A stretch of 64,000 bases of DNA from Scytalidium lignicola (GCA_002812745.2 NCSJ02000036.1:124001-188000), one strand, 5' to 3'. Shown: positions 9,917 to 21,681, counted from the first letter of the stretch. Made by a program: numbers and translations. Notes: generated by a model not told the origin, from the letters alone.

Positions 9917-12049
9917 TCAATCATGTCCGAACCCATACCAGATCTCGTCTTTAGGCGCCGCACCCTTTTCCAGATCTTCGACACTTGCCTCACACAGTTT
10001 AGCATTCTGCTCAGGAATACTCCATGTCGAGACCTCATCCACGCGGCTTAGGAATTGCATTACAAGCCCAGCTTCAGAATGCCATGACATATGACAATGG
10101 AAAGCCCAAACACCGGGGTTATCAGCGACGAAGCGCAAGACAAGCCAGCCAAATCCTTCGGCTGTCGCAACATCTCGCCGCACAAGATTCTCTAGACGGC
10201 CTTCGAAGCCTGGGAGAGTCCCTTTGCCTGAAGGGTTCAGGCCCAGTTGTGAGTAGCCAGGAAACATACCATGTCCTTGGCCTAGGACCCAAAATTTGTG
10301 GCCATGGAGATGCATTGGATGATTTCCTGGAATAATATCAGTAAAACTCTTGCTACTATGAAAAGTACGCTTACCTTCGTCGAAGTTTTGAACTATAATG
10401 TCTACGACCTTAACTCCAGAATGTTGGATGACTAAGTCATTTGTTAAGTCGTACGAGACCGAGTTTACTCCATCAGTCGTTTTCATAGAGAGGAAAGTAT
10501 CGTTTCCAGTGCTGAGACCTTCGATCGTCCGATGTAGGGTTGGATTCCGTAAATCGCCTCGAAACGTAGATTCGTTAAAATACCCTCTTTCAAGCCTCCA
10601 ATCACCAATCTCAAGGTTTGAACGGATGTGATAACTATGATCGGCAATCTGGGGAGCTGGGTCGTACGCGACTGGTGTGTATCGCACCGTATCCATATCC
10701 TTACATGTAACCTCCATTGGGTCTTCCCAATTTCTGGAGGATGGTTGTTTCACCAATGCAAGAGGTGTTTTGCTAGAGCTGCCTGAGGTATATTTAATAA
10801 CAGCTTTAACCTCATCTGCATCAGGACCAGGAAGATCTGGGTTCGACCAGCAGTGCGCGACCATTCTTGCACGCAACCAGAAAGCATCCGCCGATGTCTG
10901 ATTAGTATTCACAATTATGCTATAACGCTGGGCAGGGCTGATCATGAGTCTCTTGTCCAGCGAAGGAACAATATCAGTTCCGTCCACCTCTGTGATTGAA
11001 AATTGATGCTCATCCACAGATACCTGGAACCATGCGAATGCTCCCACATTTATAAAGCGCAACCGATGATTTGCGTTTGGAGCTAGATCGAAGCATGGAA
11101 GGATAGCTGTGGAATTGTCGCACATACGATGAGGAAGTTTCGAACAATCTCGACGGTTGAGTCCATTTATTAAAGCTCCGTCGGGAATAGGTGAGACTTC
11201 GCTTCCTGGCTCCAGAGTTTCTATCAAAAGACTGCTGCTAGCGTCGTAGTAGTAATCCTGAAGCATCACAACTCTATCTGTAGCATATGGAATCTGCTGC
11301 AGCTTTTTCTCGTCTCTTGAGTGTACTACAAGAGGGCCGTAGAGACCATCTACGAGTTGTGCTCCCTGATGCCCATGGTAATAGTAGGTCCCAGATTGGC
11401 CGGTGATTGTGAATTCGTATCTGAACTTGCGTTTTGATGCAATAGGACACTGGGTAATACCAGCCGTCCCATCCATCCAGTTCGTGCCGTTGTGAAATAA
11501 TCCGTGGAAATGAATTGATGTCGCATTGACGCTCTGGTTATCCACCTCGATAACCAGCGTATCTCCTTCATTGCACTCAATCATAGGGCCTGGAAATTGC
11601 CCGTTGATAGCCAGCATTGGCCGGAAAACGCCATCTGGATTGGCAACAATGTCGACAACTGTCCAGTTGTAGACCCTGACTTTGGGTGCTGCATGCAAAT
11701 CCCAAGCAGGATCTAAAATGTAGGCGCTGGAGGGCCGTCGAAACTTCCCAACTGCATTGTCGTATACGTCGTCAAGATCTCGATCATGAGAGTGGCTATC
11801 GACGATGAATAGGGTCGTGAAAATGACCATTGCAGCAAAGACGGCTATCAGAGCAATAATTGATCCTGCCACAGCCCATCCGGTTCGTAGGTGCCATTCT
11901 ACCTTGTACATAACCCCATCGACAAACTTATCGTCATCAGGGAGTAGCTTATCTCCTTGGCCTTCCTCGAAACTATCCTCTCGTTCTTGCATCTCGACAT
12001 CATCTAAACTGTCCCGAGTAGCAGCGTGCTCGTAGCCCTTATCCGACAT
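9917..12049 (-). CDS. membrane-anchored laccase-like multicopper oxidase
   Basis: Oxidises phenols or metals with reduction of O2 to water. Two exons (complement): 10375-12049 and 9917-10326, giving 694 aa. The frame extends upstream to 12121 only through a TTG, so the ATG at 12049 (MSDKGYEHAATRD) is chosen. An acidic cytosolic tail precedes one membrane span (about residues 57-83), making a type II anchor. Three cupredoxin domains follow. Copper motifs are HFHG 180-183, HGHQ 225-228, HPMHLHGH 561-568 and HCHMSWH 635-641. The residue ten after Cys636 is Leu646, which should be the axial position as in ascomycete laccases. The 48-nt intron (10327-10374) lies just before HPMHLHGH and is readable in frame. 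No signal-peptide cleavage site or C-terminal span is seen, unlike Fet3 ferroxidases, which have a C-terminal anchor. Substrate cannot be told. Confidence 0.9.
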   Translation of the reverse strand: MSDKGYEHAATRDSLDDVEMQEREDSFEEGQGDKLLPDDDKFVDGVMYKVEWHLRTGWAVAGSIIALIAVFAAMVIFTTLFIVDSHSHDRDLDDVYDNAVGKFRRPSSAYILDPAWDLHAAPKVRVYNWTVVDIVANPDGVFRPMLAINGQFPGPMIECNEGDTLVIEVDNQSVNATSIHFHGLFHNGTNWMDGTAGITQCPIASKRKFRYEFTITGQSGTYYYHGHQGAQLVDGLYGPLVVHSRDEKKLQQIPYATDRVVMLQDYYYDASSSLLIETLEPGSEVSPIPDGALINGLNRRDCSKLPHRMCDNSTAILPCFDLAPNANHRLRFINVGAFAWFQVSVDEHQFSITEVDGTDIVPSLDKRLMISPAQRYSIIVNTNQTSADAFWLRARMVAHCWSNPDLPGPDADEVKAVIKYTSGSSSKTPLALVKQPSSRNWEDPMEVTCKDMDTVRYTPVAYDPAPQIADHSYHIRSNLEIGDWRLERGYFNESTFRGDLRNPTLHRTIEGLSTGNDTFLSMKTTDGVNSVSYDLTNDLVIQHSGVKVVDIIVQNFDEGKRTFHSSKSFTDIIPGNHPMHLHGHKFWVLGQGHGMFPGYSQLGLNPSGKGTLPGFEGRLENLVRRDVATAEGFGWLVLRFVADNPGVWAFHCHMSWHSEAGLVMQFLSRVDEVSTWSIPEQNAKLCEASVEDLEKGAAPKDEIWYGFGHD

Positions 12050-13590
12050 CTTGAAACACGAGGAGTGCGATATTGAAACCGATTTGCTGTTGGATGCAGT
12101 CTCCTCGTTCGTAACATTCAAACGTCCATTGCCCAGATCAACACTCAGTTTGTGGAGCGAGTGTAAATCAATGAACAGCTCGAATGCAGCAAGAGTAGGT
12201 TGTCACTGCCAAGAACGAGAGGAAGAGAGCAGGAGAATGCCTTCAAAAACAAAAGCTCAGGAACCAGCCATCCCAGCCCGCCTAGCAATGGGCATGGGAG
12301 CATCAACCCTGGATGATAGGCAAGCTGGTCAACAGTGGGCTGTAGCACGCACTTGCCAGGATCAATCCATAGCTTTCCATGCGATTGATAGCTGATTTTT
12401 CGTCGGCCTGGTCAGATGTGTACTGGAATGCCATGATAGACGGAGGAAATGTGCAAAAACGTATGGTCCAGAGCGACGTGCAACATTGCTAATCCCCGTG
12501 GTGCGGTTTGATGGCCCCGTTTACGTCTGGGTGGTTATCAGCCAACCAGCGTGCCTGCCCTGAGCACGCCCAGCCGTAGAAGTCGGGCAAGGCACAAGGC
12601 TGCGGACTTTCGATCTTTCGATGCATTAGAACATTCTCTCCACCTGCCCAAAGCATTCTAGCGCTGCGGGAGTAGTGACAAGCGAACGCCCCAGGCACGA
12701 AGGCGTAGAAGATTGGAAGCAGGGCCTGCATTTCCAGACAGCTGTGAGAGAAGTCTCTGGTGGCAGCAGTTAATGATTACTGTATTAAAGCCCGCGGCCA
12801 TGGACTCGTCCTGCGGCCAAGGCTCGCTCCTTGCCTCTCTCAGCGACTTGTGCTTTGCGCTGGCATTTGATATGCTGCGATTCCTATTGGCCGGCTAGTG
12901 CGGCGGTGCCTGGCTAGAGCCGTCTTGTCCTCGAAGACAAGCACGTGGGTTCCCAAGACGAGGCACAAAGCTTCTGCAAAGGCCAAGTACCGTAGCGACT
13001 TGCAAAGGCTTGTGAAGTTCGCCCACTTAGCATTGAACATTGCAGATCTCTAGCTTCCTCGTGCATGTATCCTGTGGCCAACAAGGAAGGAACGTAGATA
13101 CATGGGATACTCTGGGTTGGTGTTATCAGTATCCATGACTCCACAACCGCCTCATCTATTTACACTCTATTCGCACTCCCTGGCTGCAGCTAATCCCACA
13201 GAGCTCATGCACGTATTGATCCCGAGGTTGAGAGAATGGAGCGCCGTCGGGGTCTAGACAACAACCTTTTCGCCATCTAGAGCTTTTCTTCTTAATGGTA
13301 CACCATCATCTCCTCTGTTCTCTTGCCAAGATCTCAGAAATACCTCTATCCAGCTGCCAAGGTCTCAATAGTTGATATAGTCTCTGGGCATTCTCGCAAT
13401 TCGATCTAGTTATGGCTTGGAAGGAAAAGAAATGTCACCTCGTGCGAGATATTCTGCAGGTTGGAACTTGAATCATGAAGTACAAGTAGCAAGCTCATCT
13501 TTCAGTCTGCCGATCGTTTTAATCCCTATTCTCTAGCAAATCTCAATCTTTCTCAATTCCTCTTTCAAATTCCGTTGAAAAGGTGCAAAG
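12050..13590. other. intergenic region between divergent oxidase and phosphatase genes
   Basis: About 1.5 kb serving as shared upstream sequence of the two divergent genes. It is GC-richer than its surroundings around 12.1-13.2 kb, and the short frames there have no recognisable domains. The 90 bp before the phosphatase ATG are C/T-rich, as expected of a fungal 5' leader. Confidence 0.45.
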
Positions 13591-15014
13591 ATGCGTTTCT
13601 CTACTGCTCTTGCTACTGCTTCCCTTGCCTCTGTGGCAGTTGCTGCTCCAGCTCCAAATCCAGCATCTCCCACGGCTACCGACCCTGCTGATGTCTATGC
13701 TGCTCAAGCTACCGCTCTCACTTTGAGCCCTACTAGCCATGTTAAGGGAGCTGCCTTCGACCGCTACGTCTCCATCTGGTTTGAGAACACTGACTATGAG
13801 TTGGCCGCTGCTGATCGTATGTCTTGTTTCATCCAGAGTCTGAAGAGAACTAACATTGCCTGAATAGCCAACTTCCAATTCTTTGCTAAGAAGGGTATCA
13901 CTTTGACCAGCCTTGAGGCCGTTACTCACCCAAGTGAGCCTAACTACATGGCTACATTCGGTGGAGAGTAAGTCAATTTATCTCAGAAGGAAGTGGAGCT
14001 TCTAGGCTGACTAATCCCAGTTACTTTGGTCTTGATGGTGATCAGTTCGTTGCTGTTCCTGCCAATGTCTCGACTGTTGCAGATTTGCTCGAGGACAAGG
14101 GAATCAGCTGGGGTGTTTACCAAGAGGACATGCCATACAGTGGATTCCAAGGCTTTTCCTGGGTCAACCAGAAGAACGGCAAGAACGACTATGTCCGCAA
14201 GCACAAGTAAGCACAATATCCGTGTCTCAGTTATTATAACAAAATTAACATCAGTTAGCCCTGCCATCCTCTTTGACTCTGTCACCAATGTCCCAGAACG
14301 TCTTGCTGTTATCAAGAACTTGACCATGTTCTACCAGGATCTTGAGGCTAACACCCTTCCTCAATGGTAAGGATCTATATATTTTGATGTAATATATTTA
14401 CTAATCTCTTTTAATCTAGGATGTTCATCACACCAAACATGACCTCCGATGGTCATGACACCTCCGTCACCGTTGCCGGCAACTGGCTCAGATCCTTCCT
14501 TGAGCCTCTCTTGGATGACTCCAACTTCATGCAAAACACTCTCGTCCTCATCACTTTCGATGAGAACTCCTCCTACGCCAAGCAGAACCGTGTTTTCAGT
14601 GTCCTCCTCGGTGACTCCGTCCCAGCCGAATTGGTCGGAACTGTCGACGACCACTTCTACGACCACTACTCTGAGATTTCTACTGTTGAGGCTAACTGGG
14701 ATCTCTACACCCTCGGTCGATGGGATGTTGGTGCCAATGTCTTCGCCAACGTCGCCGCCCACACTGATGACAGGCTCCGAAAATGGAGTACTAAGCCAGC
14801 TCTTTCTGACGTCTACTTCAACGCCTCTTACCCAGGTGCTTACAACAAGCACTATACTCCTATCCCAGTCCCAGACTGCCACTCTCGTCGCAATGGCCGC
14901 ACTACTCTCCCACTCGTCAAGTCTACTTGGGAGAAGCAGCAGAAGTGGAATTATTACCACGGAGAACTTGAGATCCCTGATGGAGCTAACCCTCCTCCAG
15001 TCTTGATCCAGTAA
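13591..15014 (+). CDS. secreted acid phosphatase (phosphoesterase family PF04185)
   Basis: Releases phosphate from organic esters outside the cell; fungal members are typically phosphate-repressible. Five exons: 13591-13816, 13868-13967, 14021-14206, 14259-14366, 14420-15014. They total 1215 nt and give 404 aa. Signal peptide MRFSTALATASLASVAVAA is followed by an Ala/Pro-rich stretch. Family motifs are YVSIWFENTDYE (Glu65, Asn66), THPSEPNYMA, TSDGHDTSV and LITFDENSSY. Introns 2 and 4 have clear CTGACTAAT/TTACTAAT branch sites. Intron 3 must end at TTAG (14258), because the earlier CAG would give an in-frame stop. The length is normal for the family. It is divergent from the oxidase gene. The sequence does not distinguish phosphate control from constitutive expression. 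Confidence 0.93.
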
Positions 15015-16005
15015 ATTCTCATCTATGTAGAAATGATAAATATGTCTAAATGTAGTGATGACAAGATTTGATGATGATGGTTTAGATGATACGACTGGGA
15101 AAAAAGGGGGCGGGGTTTGGGATTTGGATAATGTTAAACCTTAGTATTGACAAATTTAAGCTAAAATATAACATCAGCAAATTACCTTAAACTCTATTCA
15201 CTATTACCAATGCCCCTCATACAAAGATTAGCTTCTTAAACCTCAAAAGATCTTTGCCATTCAAATGAAGTGTCACCATCTCCTAGCAAAAGGGGGTCAG
15301 TCGGTCATGTGACGCACCCAGCTTTGTGGACAATGCCAGCACACCAGGGGAGAAACCTCCGATAATTGTCCTAAGCGCCCCCAAATCGACCACCATTTCA
15401 CCAATGCTTAAGCGCCGACACACTCACTGATCTATCAATAACCCCGCCTAAGCGCCCCCAAATCGACCACCATTTCACCAATGCTTAAGCGCCGACACAC
15501 TCACTGATCTATCAATAACCCCGCCTAAGCGCAACAACTTTCCTTCTGAAACGAATACAGCCAATACTGGAGGAATAGTGCGACGAAATTCCCATTTTCC
15601 TTCTGAAATCAATCTGGCACCGATTTCAACCCTTGTTGTTCTGCAGTACCGGGGGTTCGACATAACAATGGAGGCGCAGTTAGTTACCCAGCGTTCTGGT
15701 AACCTGTTGAATTCGTTGGCTGCAAAAAGACCGACCCATGGGCTACCGCTGAATCATGCGACCGTCTATGTGCCTCCTCTGAGCATAGCCATGTTTGACG
15801 CTGATACGACTGTAGGCAGACAGTTCGCCATGGGGAGGCCTGGACCCCGGGGCCTGAAGGTAGGAGACCATATTTAAAGGTAGGACTGGGATCTAATAGT
15901 CTCTTTATTTTCGTCCTTTCATATCATACTTTTGTAACATGTAATTTCTGTTTCATACTTGCATTTGTTTGGAGTTTTTCTTTTTGGATTTAAAAGTATT
16001 TTATT
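15015..16005. other. upstream region of the NLR gene
   Basis: Holds the 77-bp tandem duplication listed separately and a 99-codon frame (15578-15877) of no recognisable content. The 120 bp before the NLR start are T-rich. Confidence 0.5.
15370..15532. repeat. 77-bp tandem duplication (two full copies plus start of a third)
   Basis: Copies start at 15370 and 15447 and appear identical over 77 bp. A third copy begins at 15524 and diverges after nine bases (CCTAAGCGC). Each unit contains the submotifs TAAGCGCC and CTTAAGCGCC. It lies about 480 bp upstream of the NLR start codon. Identity implies a recent duplication. Confidence 0.92.
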
Positions 16006-19000
16006 ATGGGATTGGTCGTTTTATACCCGGATGAGAATGATGCCGATATTAATTCAAGGCTGGGCTTAGAGTATGTATTATTATTTTCCTGAATGGTGTA
16101 GTGTATTTTCTCACTATTTCTACAGCATTGTCGCGGTTCATGGGTTGAATGGGGATCAATTTCGAACATGGACAGATCCTGCCTCGGAGAAGCTCTGGCT
16201 GAGGGACTTCCTGCCGGAGGATATTCCGCTGACTAGGATAATGACTTTCGGTTATGATGCTACTCCTCTTACGGATACTGATGCTGGCGTTGAAGAGCAT
16301 GCGATTGACTTGTTGAAAAGTATTGCTTCAGTACGAGCTCTTAATGTGGACGTGGAACGACCATTGTTATTTATGGGACACTCTCTAGGAGGCATAGTCA
16401 TCAAAACTGTAGGTCCTTTCTCCTTGCTTCGAAAAGTGATGCAGTATGATTAATAGGCCTCAAATAGGCTTTAATAATGGCCAGACAAAATAATGCAATT
16501 GTTCAGGGTTATAAGGATATTGACGATAACACAATCGGCATCATCTTCTATGGTACTCCACACAAAGGGAGTGATATGGCGACATTTGCAGAAAGATTGT
16601 CCCGAGCTCCTAAATTTGTTACTCCTAGGAATCGTGCTACACTGCTTAAAACTTTACGGAAGGGTAGCGGTTTACTGAAAAAGCTTGAGGACGATTTTTT
16701 AGCTCATGAATGGCCCAAGCCATATAAGTTTGTCAGTTTCTACGAGACGAAGAAAACAATGGGGTTTTCTGTAAGTGTTACTAACACTTGGTTTGAATGC
16801 TGTGCTAACTTTCGTCCAACAAGGTCGTAGAAAAGAGTTCAGCAGTATTAAACCAGCTTGGCAGCGTCTCATTTCGTGAGGAACAAGTGCCTGTCGTCTC
16901 CGATCACAGGGATATCTGTAGATATGCCTCAAAAGACGACCAAACGTACCTCAGATCGGTGGAGAGTATCAAACAAATATGTAAAGAGACGATTGCCCCT
17001 CCTCCAAAACATGAGTATTTCGTGGTGCCTCATACAGCGAACAAAAACTTCACTGGTCGTGAGGATATCCTGCAACGACTAAAGTATTGCCTTATCGACG
17101 GTCAGTATCTTCCGGCAAAGTCTCAGCAGCGATTCGTGCTGTATGGACTAGGTGGCTCAGGAAAGACCCAGACTAGTCTCAAATTTATCCAAGATCACAA
17201 GAAAAGGTATATTTATATCCAATGAATGTCGGGGGTATGGCTTATAGAATTAGTTTTTCTGGGGTATTCTGGATAGATGCTAGTAGTATTGAAACGATCG
17301 AAAAAGGCTTCCAAGATATTGGGGCTGCATGTGACCAGCAAGAAAATGCAGATTCCGTCAGAACCTGGCTTTCAGCAAAGAAAGATTGGCTATTGGTCTT
17401 GGATAATGCTGATGATCCTGAAATGGATATATCGAAGTTCTTTCCTCCAGGGAAACGTGGTACCATCATTATTACAAGCCGTAACCCAGATTCTAGGAAG
17501 CATGCGACGTCTGAATCATGGTGGTGGCGGATAGACCGGATGGATCCTGAAGATGCAATCACTTTGCTTCTTCGGTCATCGCTTGAGAGCCCGAATGATC
17601 CAATGAAAAGAGAGTTGGCACTTCCTATTGTTGAATGCCTTGGATACTTTGCTTTGGCAATTGTTCAAGCAGCAGCAATGCTACGACAACAGCTTTGCAT
17701 CCTCAGTGGATTCTGCGAGCTCTATGGGAAGCAGAAACGGCAACTTCTAGAGCGTGGCCATACACTTGCAGATTCGGACTACCAGTATTCTGTGTATACA
17801 ACCTGGGAGATATCGATACAGAAAATAAAAGGGATGTCAGATGAATATGCACCTCTAGCCTTAGAGCTTCTCGATATTTTTTCGTTCTTGCATTTTGACA
17901 TCATTCGGAAAGATATCTTCAAAAGAGCCCATGTATTTCTTATTGGGGTGCCCTTATGTTCAAACTCTTCACTGGTACGCCTCATGCCCTCTGGATGGGA
18001 CGATCTAGTGTTTTCGGAAGCCTTAAGGATACTTTGCACATTTTCCCTGATCAACATCTCTGAATCTGGAGATATATCGATCCACCCATTGGTCCACGAA
18101 TGGTCTAGAGATCGGATGCAGGATGATGAACGGGTGAAAAGATGGACTATGGCAACAATGGTTTTGGGATCGTCGATTACTTCCGGTCATGCTCTGTCGG
18201 AGTTTCAATACCGAAAATATATTCTTACTCATATTGACGCCTGTATTGCATCTGCAAACGGTCCATTATTTTCAGATCGGCCAATTGACATCCCGATGGT
18301 CGCTGGAAACTTTGTTCTTGCTTACTTTGAGAGCGGTCGATATGAAGAAGCTATCACTATTAATGAGCAGCGGCGTAAGATTTTTGAAAATACTCCGAAT
18401 ATTCCCTCAGAATGGAAAAAATCACTCGTTGTAATGGATTCAACAGTCGCGTCGTGTTATGCCGATATGGGTCGTTTCAAAGAAGCTGTCGAACTTAGAC
18501 GAAAGTTGGTCAAGGGAATGATAGAAGTTTATGGAGAGAATAGCAGTGGTAGATTTGTAGAGGATGCTAATCTAGCAGTGCATCTACTTGATGCTGGTGA
18601 AGTGGATGAAGCTTTGGATCTTAGTATGGAAGTGAATAGGATTTGTACGCGTTTATTTGGTGAAAGGAGCCTACAGGTCCTACAGTGTCGAAGTGTAATA
18701 GGAAGCTGCTACGTAGCTCAGGGACGACTCCTAGAGGCAATACCTATCTATGAAGAAGTTATGAGTTCATATACAAAGGAACTTGGTCCGCTGCATAGAT
18801 ATACGACGTCTGTCAAAGAAAGGCTAGCCTCGGTATATTTGAGGTTAAACCAGTTTAAAAAGGCGGAGACATTGCAAGACCTAGCTGTAGCTGAAAAAAT
18901 CTCCATGTTAGGAGAGAACCATCCTTTAATCTTAAAATCGCAAGATTGGTTTGCAACATTGTGTGAAGAGACGGCTAAAACGATTGGAGGAAAGCAGCGT

Positions 19001-19294
19001 GCTTTGAGACGCAGAAAAGACGTGTTCCAAAAAATGCAGGAGAAACTAGGCAACGATAATAGAGACACAATGCTCTGCATGGATCGACTGGCACAAGACT
19101 ATTTCCTTCTTGGTCGATACCACAAAGCAAAAAACATGCAACTGCAGGTAGTGAAGTTCATGAAGGAGAACTTTGGAGAGGATGATTCAACCACACAGGT
19201 GGTTACGCAAAGACTCGAGTGGTTTCAGAAGCACGAAGAAATTCGATATGGAATTTACTGGTGGGTACCTAAGAAGTATATTGACGTATATTGA
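16006..19294 (+). CDS. fungal NLR-type STAND receptor: alpha/beta-hydrolase - NB-ARC - TPR
   Basis: Likely cytosolic sensor of the kind tied to heterokaryon incompatibility and fungal innate immunity. Five exons: 16006-16070, 16126-16408, 16468-16770, 16824-17206, 17254-19294. They sum to 3075 nt and give 1024 aa. The N-terminal domain (about 1-210) is an alpha/beta hydrolase of the SesB/DUF676 type: VHGLNGD at 26-32, nucleophile elbow GHSLGG with Ser108, and FYGTPHKGS. The NB-ARC domain has P-loop GLGGSGKT 325-332, Walker B LLVLD 391-395, a sensor-like IIITSR, a GLPL-like CLGYFALAI and a winged-helix HPLVHEW near 622-628 in the MHD position. The C-terminus (about 690-1000) has tetratricopeptide repeats of about 42 residues such as FESGRYEEAITINEQRR and YVAQGRLLEAIPIYEEV. 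The repeats are diverged from each other. All introns have good sites. The architecture is known in fungi; the ligand is not. Confidence 0.9.
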
Positions 19295-19638
19295 CGCTAG
19301 ATACTGATGCAGATACTCTGGATCTTGTCTTTCCTTGACATTAGTTACAAGATTAGACATACGCATAAAAGAGTACATACAGCATACGATGATGCAAAAC
19401 GAGATATTTGGTAGCTTATCATGAGGCGTAGCAGAGTGCATGAACTTAGGAATGAAAACTGTAGAAAGAAGCAAGCCTTTCATCACAAAACACAAAAGCA
19501 TTCATGACATAAGCTAGATATCACAGCCTAGACAACAGATATACAATCTCTCAGTCTTACGTATTACACAACTGCAATTCCCAGATTTGATGACAGGATC
19601 TAGATTGTGCAATTTATTTTTAACTTTATTTATTGTTT
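19295..19638. other. 3' flanks of convergent NLR and glutaredoxin genes
   Basis: AT-rich stretch between two stop codons of convergent genes; nothing else is seen. Confidence 0.5.
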
Positions 19639-20525
19639 CTAAGCTGTTATTCCGTTGCTAGCCTTGGAGACACTGTAAGGCTGTAGAAATTCTGGATCAT
19701 TAGCTATTTCTTCCTTGACCTAAGGATAAGTTAGTAAACCTGCTGCGGTCTGCAGATATGGGGGCTAGGGGATAGACTGACAATATCTAGGCCACCAACC
19801 AATTCACCATCAACCCACAGCTGAGGGAATGTTGGCCAGTCTGCAAATTCCTTCAAGCCTTGTCTAACTTCATCATCTGCGAGAATGTTGAAGAATCCAT
19901 ATTTAACTGACTTCTCTCTCAAGATCCCGACCAGTTGTCTTGAGAATCCGCATTGAGGAGCACTTGGTGAACCCTTCATAAACAGCATTACCGGTGCAGC
20001 TTTCACAAGTGTGGTCAGTCTTTTGTGTAGTTCCTCTTTGCTAGTCTCCGTCTCTCCAGCTGAGGACTGTGGTGCTGCAGCAGAATTGCTCGTAGCTGGA
20101 GTCTGCTGTTGAACATCTTCAGCTCCACCATCACCATTTGTCTTTGCCTGCGATGACTGGGATATAGCACCACCAGCTGGGACATTTGCGTGCCTCTCGA
20201 TTGCTAGTCGGACCTTCGTAGCGTCGCTCCCGCTGACCGTCTCGAGGACCTGGTTGTTTCTAATAAGGACAAGATAAGGGACTGCAGTGACATTGAACGA
20301 ATCGCTAACATCCATTAATTCTTCGGCATTCATTGAGACCCATGATGTACTTAGAGGGTCGGTAACGGGATAGGAGGAGGCGAGGGTTTGGAGGACTGTA
20401 GTCATTTGCGCGCAAGGGGCTGCCCATGGTGCGTGGAAATTGATGATCTGCAATGTTGTTGGAGGTAATGAAGCAACATGCTTATTCCAGTCCTCCTCAG
20501 TTGTGATATCTGTCAGACTCGACAT
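19639..20525 (-). CDS. monothiol CGFS glutaredoxin with N-terminal thioredoxin-like domain (Grx3/Grx4 type)
   Basis: Cytosolic/nuclear Fe-S-binding glutaredoxin that carries iron-status signals to regulators such as HapX/Aft-type factors in other fungi. Two exons (complement): 19782-20525 and 19639-19719, giving 274 aa. A thioredoxin-like domain occupies about 1-112, with WAAPC at 34-38 (only one cysteine, as in this family). A Gln/Ser/Ala-rich linker covers about 113-165. The glutaredoxin domain carries CGFS at 192-195, followed by WPTFPQLWVDGELVGG and LDIV. The intron has a GTCAGT donor. The last exon supplies VKEEIANDPEF and ends in ITA; without it the helix after GGLDI is lost. Only one Grx domain is present, as in yeast Grx3/4. 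Confidence 0.94.
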
Positions 20526-20779
20526 GGTTGCGATTATGAGAGGTAGGGCGGGGTGCTTCGCGATCTAGAGGGGATCATCGACTGTTGGCTACCCCTCCTC
20601 AGTTTCGGTCCTTATCGAGGTTAGATGCAGGAACCAAAAGATCTTGACTGGACGTAGTCGCAATCTCAAAAGTTCTTTGAAAACGATGTCGTGGATTGGG
20701 GAGGTGTGATTATGTTTGTATCGGCGATAGATATTATTTTTGTAATCATCAAAAAGCGCTCCCCTCAGATGGCGTCATC

Positions 20780-20796
20780 TGATTGGTGGTCACGTG
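20780..20796 (-). promoter_or_regulatory. CCAATCA box adjacent to CACGTG E-box
   Basis: On the minus strand CACGTG is followed four bases later by CCAATCA. The pair lies about 260 bp upstream of the glutaredoxin start. CCAATCA is the full CCAAT-binding-complex consensus, and that complex works with HapX in iron control in Aspergillus. Function here is inferred. Confidence 0.35.
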
Positions 20797-21630
20797 CTAC
20801 TAAGCCATCGTGCAACATGAGGAATGGCGCATGCAATCAGTCCTCCAGTGTTTGTATTATCACAACTACCATGCAGTACTGTAATTACATCCTCATGTGT
20901 CAAAACACCACTTGGCATCGTTTTAAAAGATCTTCCACACTGCATTACAGTACCACCTGTATGTAGATCAATATACGGATAGACAGGAGTTCCCAGGGTT
21001 TTCTACAACGGGCTAGTCTTCCGGAAATTTGAAGCACGATACGTAAGGCAGGGACATCAATGCCGGAACTAGGTCATCAATTTCGAGGCCCTCTGTAAAA
21101 GTTTAAATTATTTTTTGCTTCGCGAAAGATTCTGCGAAGTGTCTTGGGATAATCTCGAATAGGCGACACCCACCTCTGGAATTCGAACAGCCCCATCTTC
21201 AGCTTGGTCGAAAACTTAGCTACGGTATCTCCGTATTTCGTGCCATCACCCGCCCCATCTCTCTGCAACTGAATCGGTACCGCGGCCATTGATTTGATAC
21301 AGGATTACTGCCGGGTAGAGCCCCCTGTCGTGATGTCTCGGTAAGTCGGTATCGTCGTGCGAAATACCAAGACAAGTCTGATGCTGAACTTGTGTGGCTT
21401 GGATACTGCTTGGCGTGTACATCGCCACGCGGCATGTGGTAGGTTCCCTTCCCTCACGCTATAAGAGGAACCTAGTCCGCTCGGGCTTCACTGGGACGCT
21501 ACGTATGTTGTTGTCTGCAGTAAGAAAAGAGACATCTCGTCTTATCTCCGTACAATAAACAATCCCCCCCCCCGGAATCAACGACTACCCTTCCTACCAA
21601 GTATCATTATCTTCTCGTTATCAATTGCTT

Positions 21631-21681
21631 GTGAGTAGCGGTGTTTCTGACACGCTGTGGTACATCTAATCATTCCTTTAG
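21631..21681 (+). other. probable 5'-UTR intron of the CYSTM-like gene
   Basis: A 51-nt stretch begins GTGAGT, contains CTAAT and ends TTTAG, 11 bases before the ATG at 21693. It has the size and signals of the coding introns in this window. Confidence 0.55.

Noticed and set aside
12145..13144. several 60-80 codon frames between the oxidase and phosphatase genes
   Set aside because: Short, overlapping on both strands, no domains; fits a shared promoter region.
15578..15877. 99-codon plus-strand frame between the tandem repeat and the NLR gene
   Set aside because: No recognisable domain, no good splice path into the NLR frame, and the NLR has its own good start at 16006.
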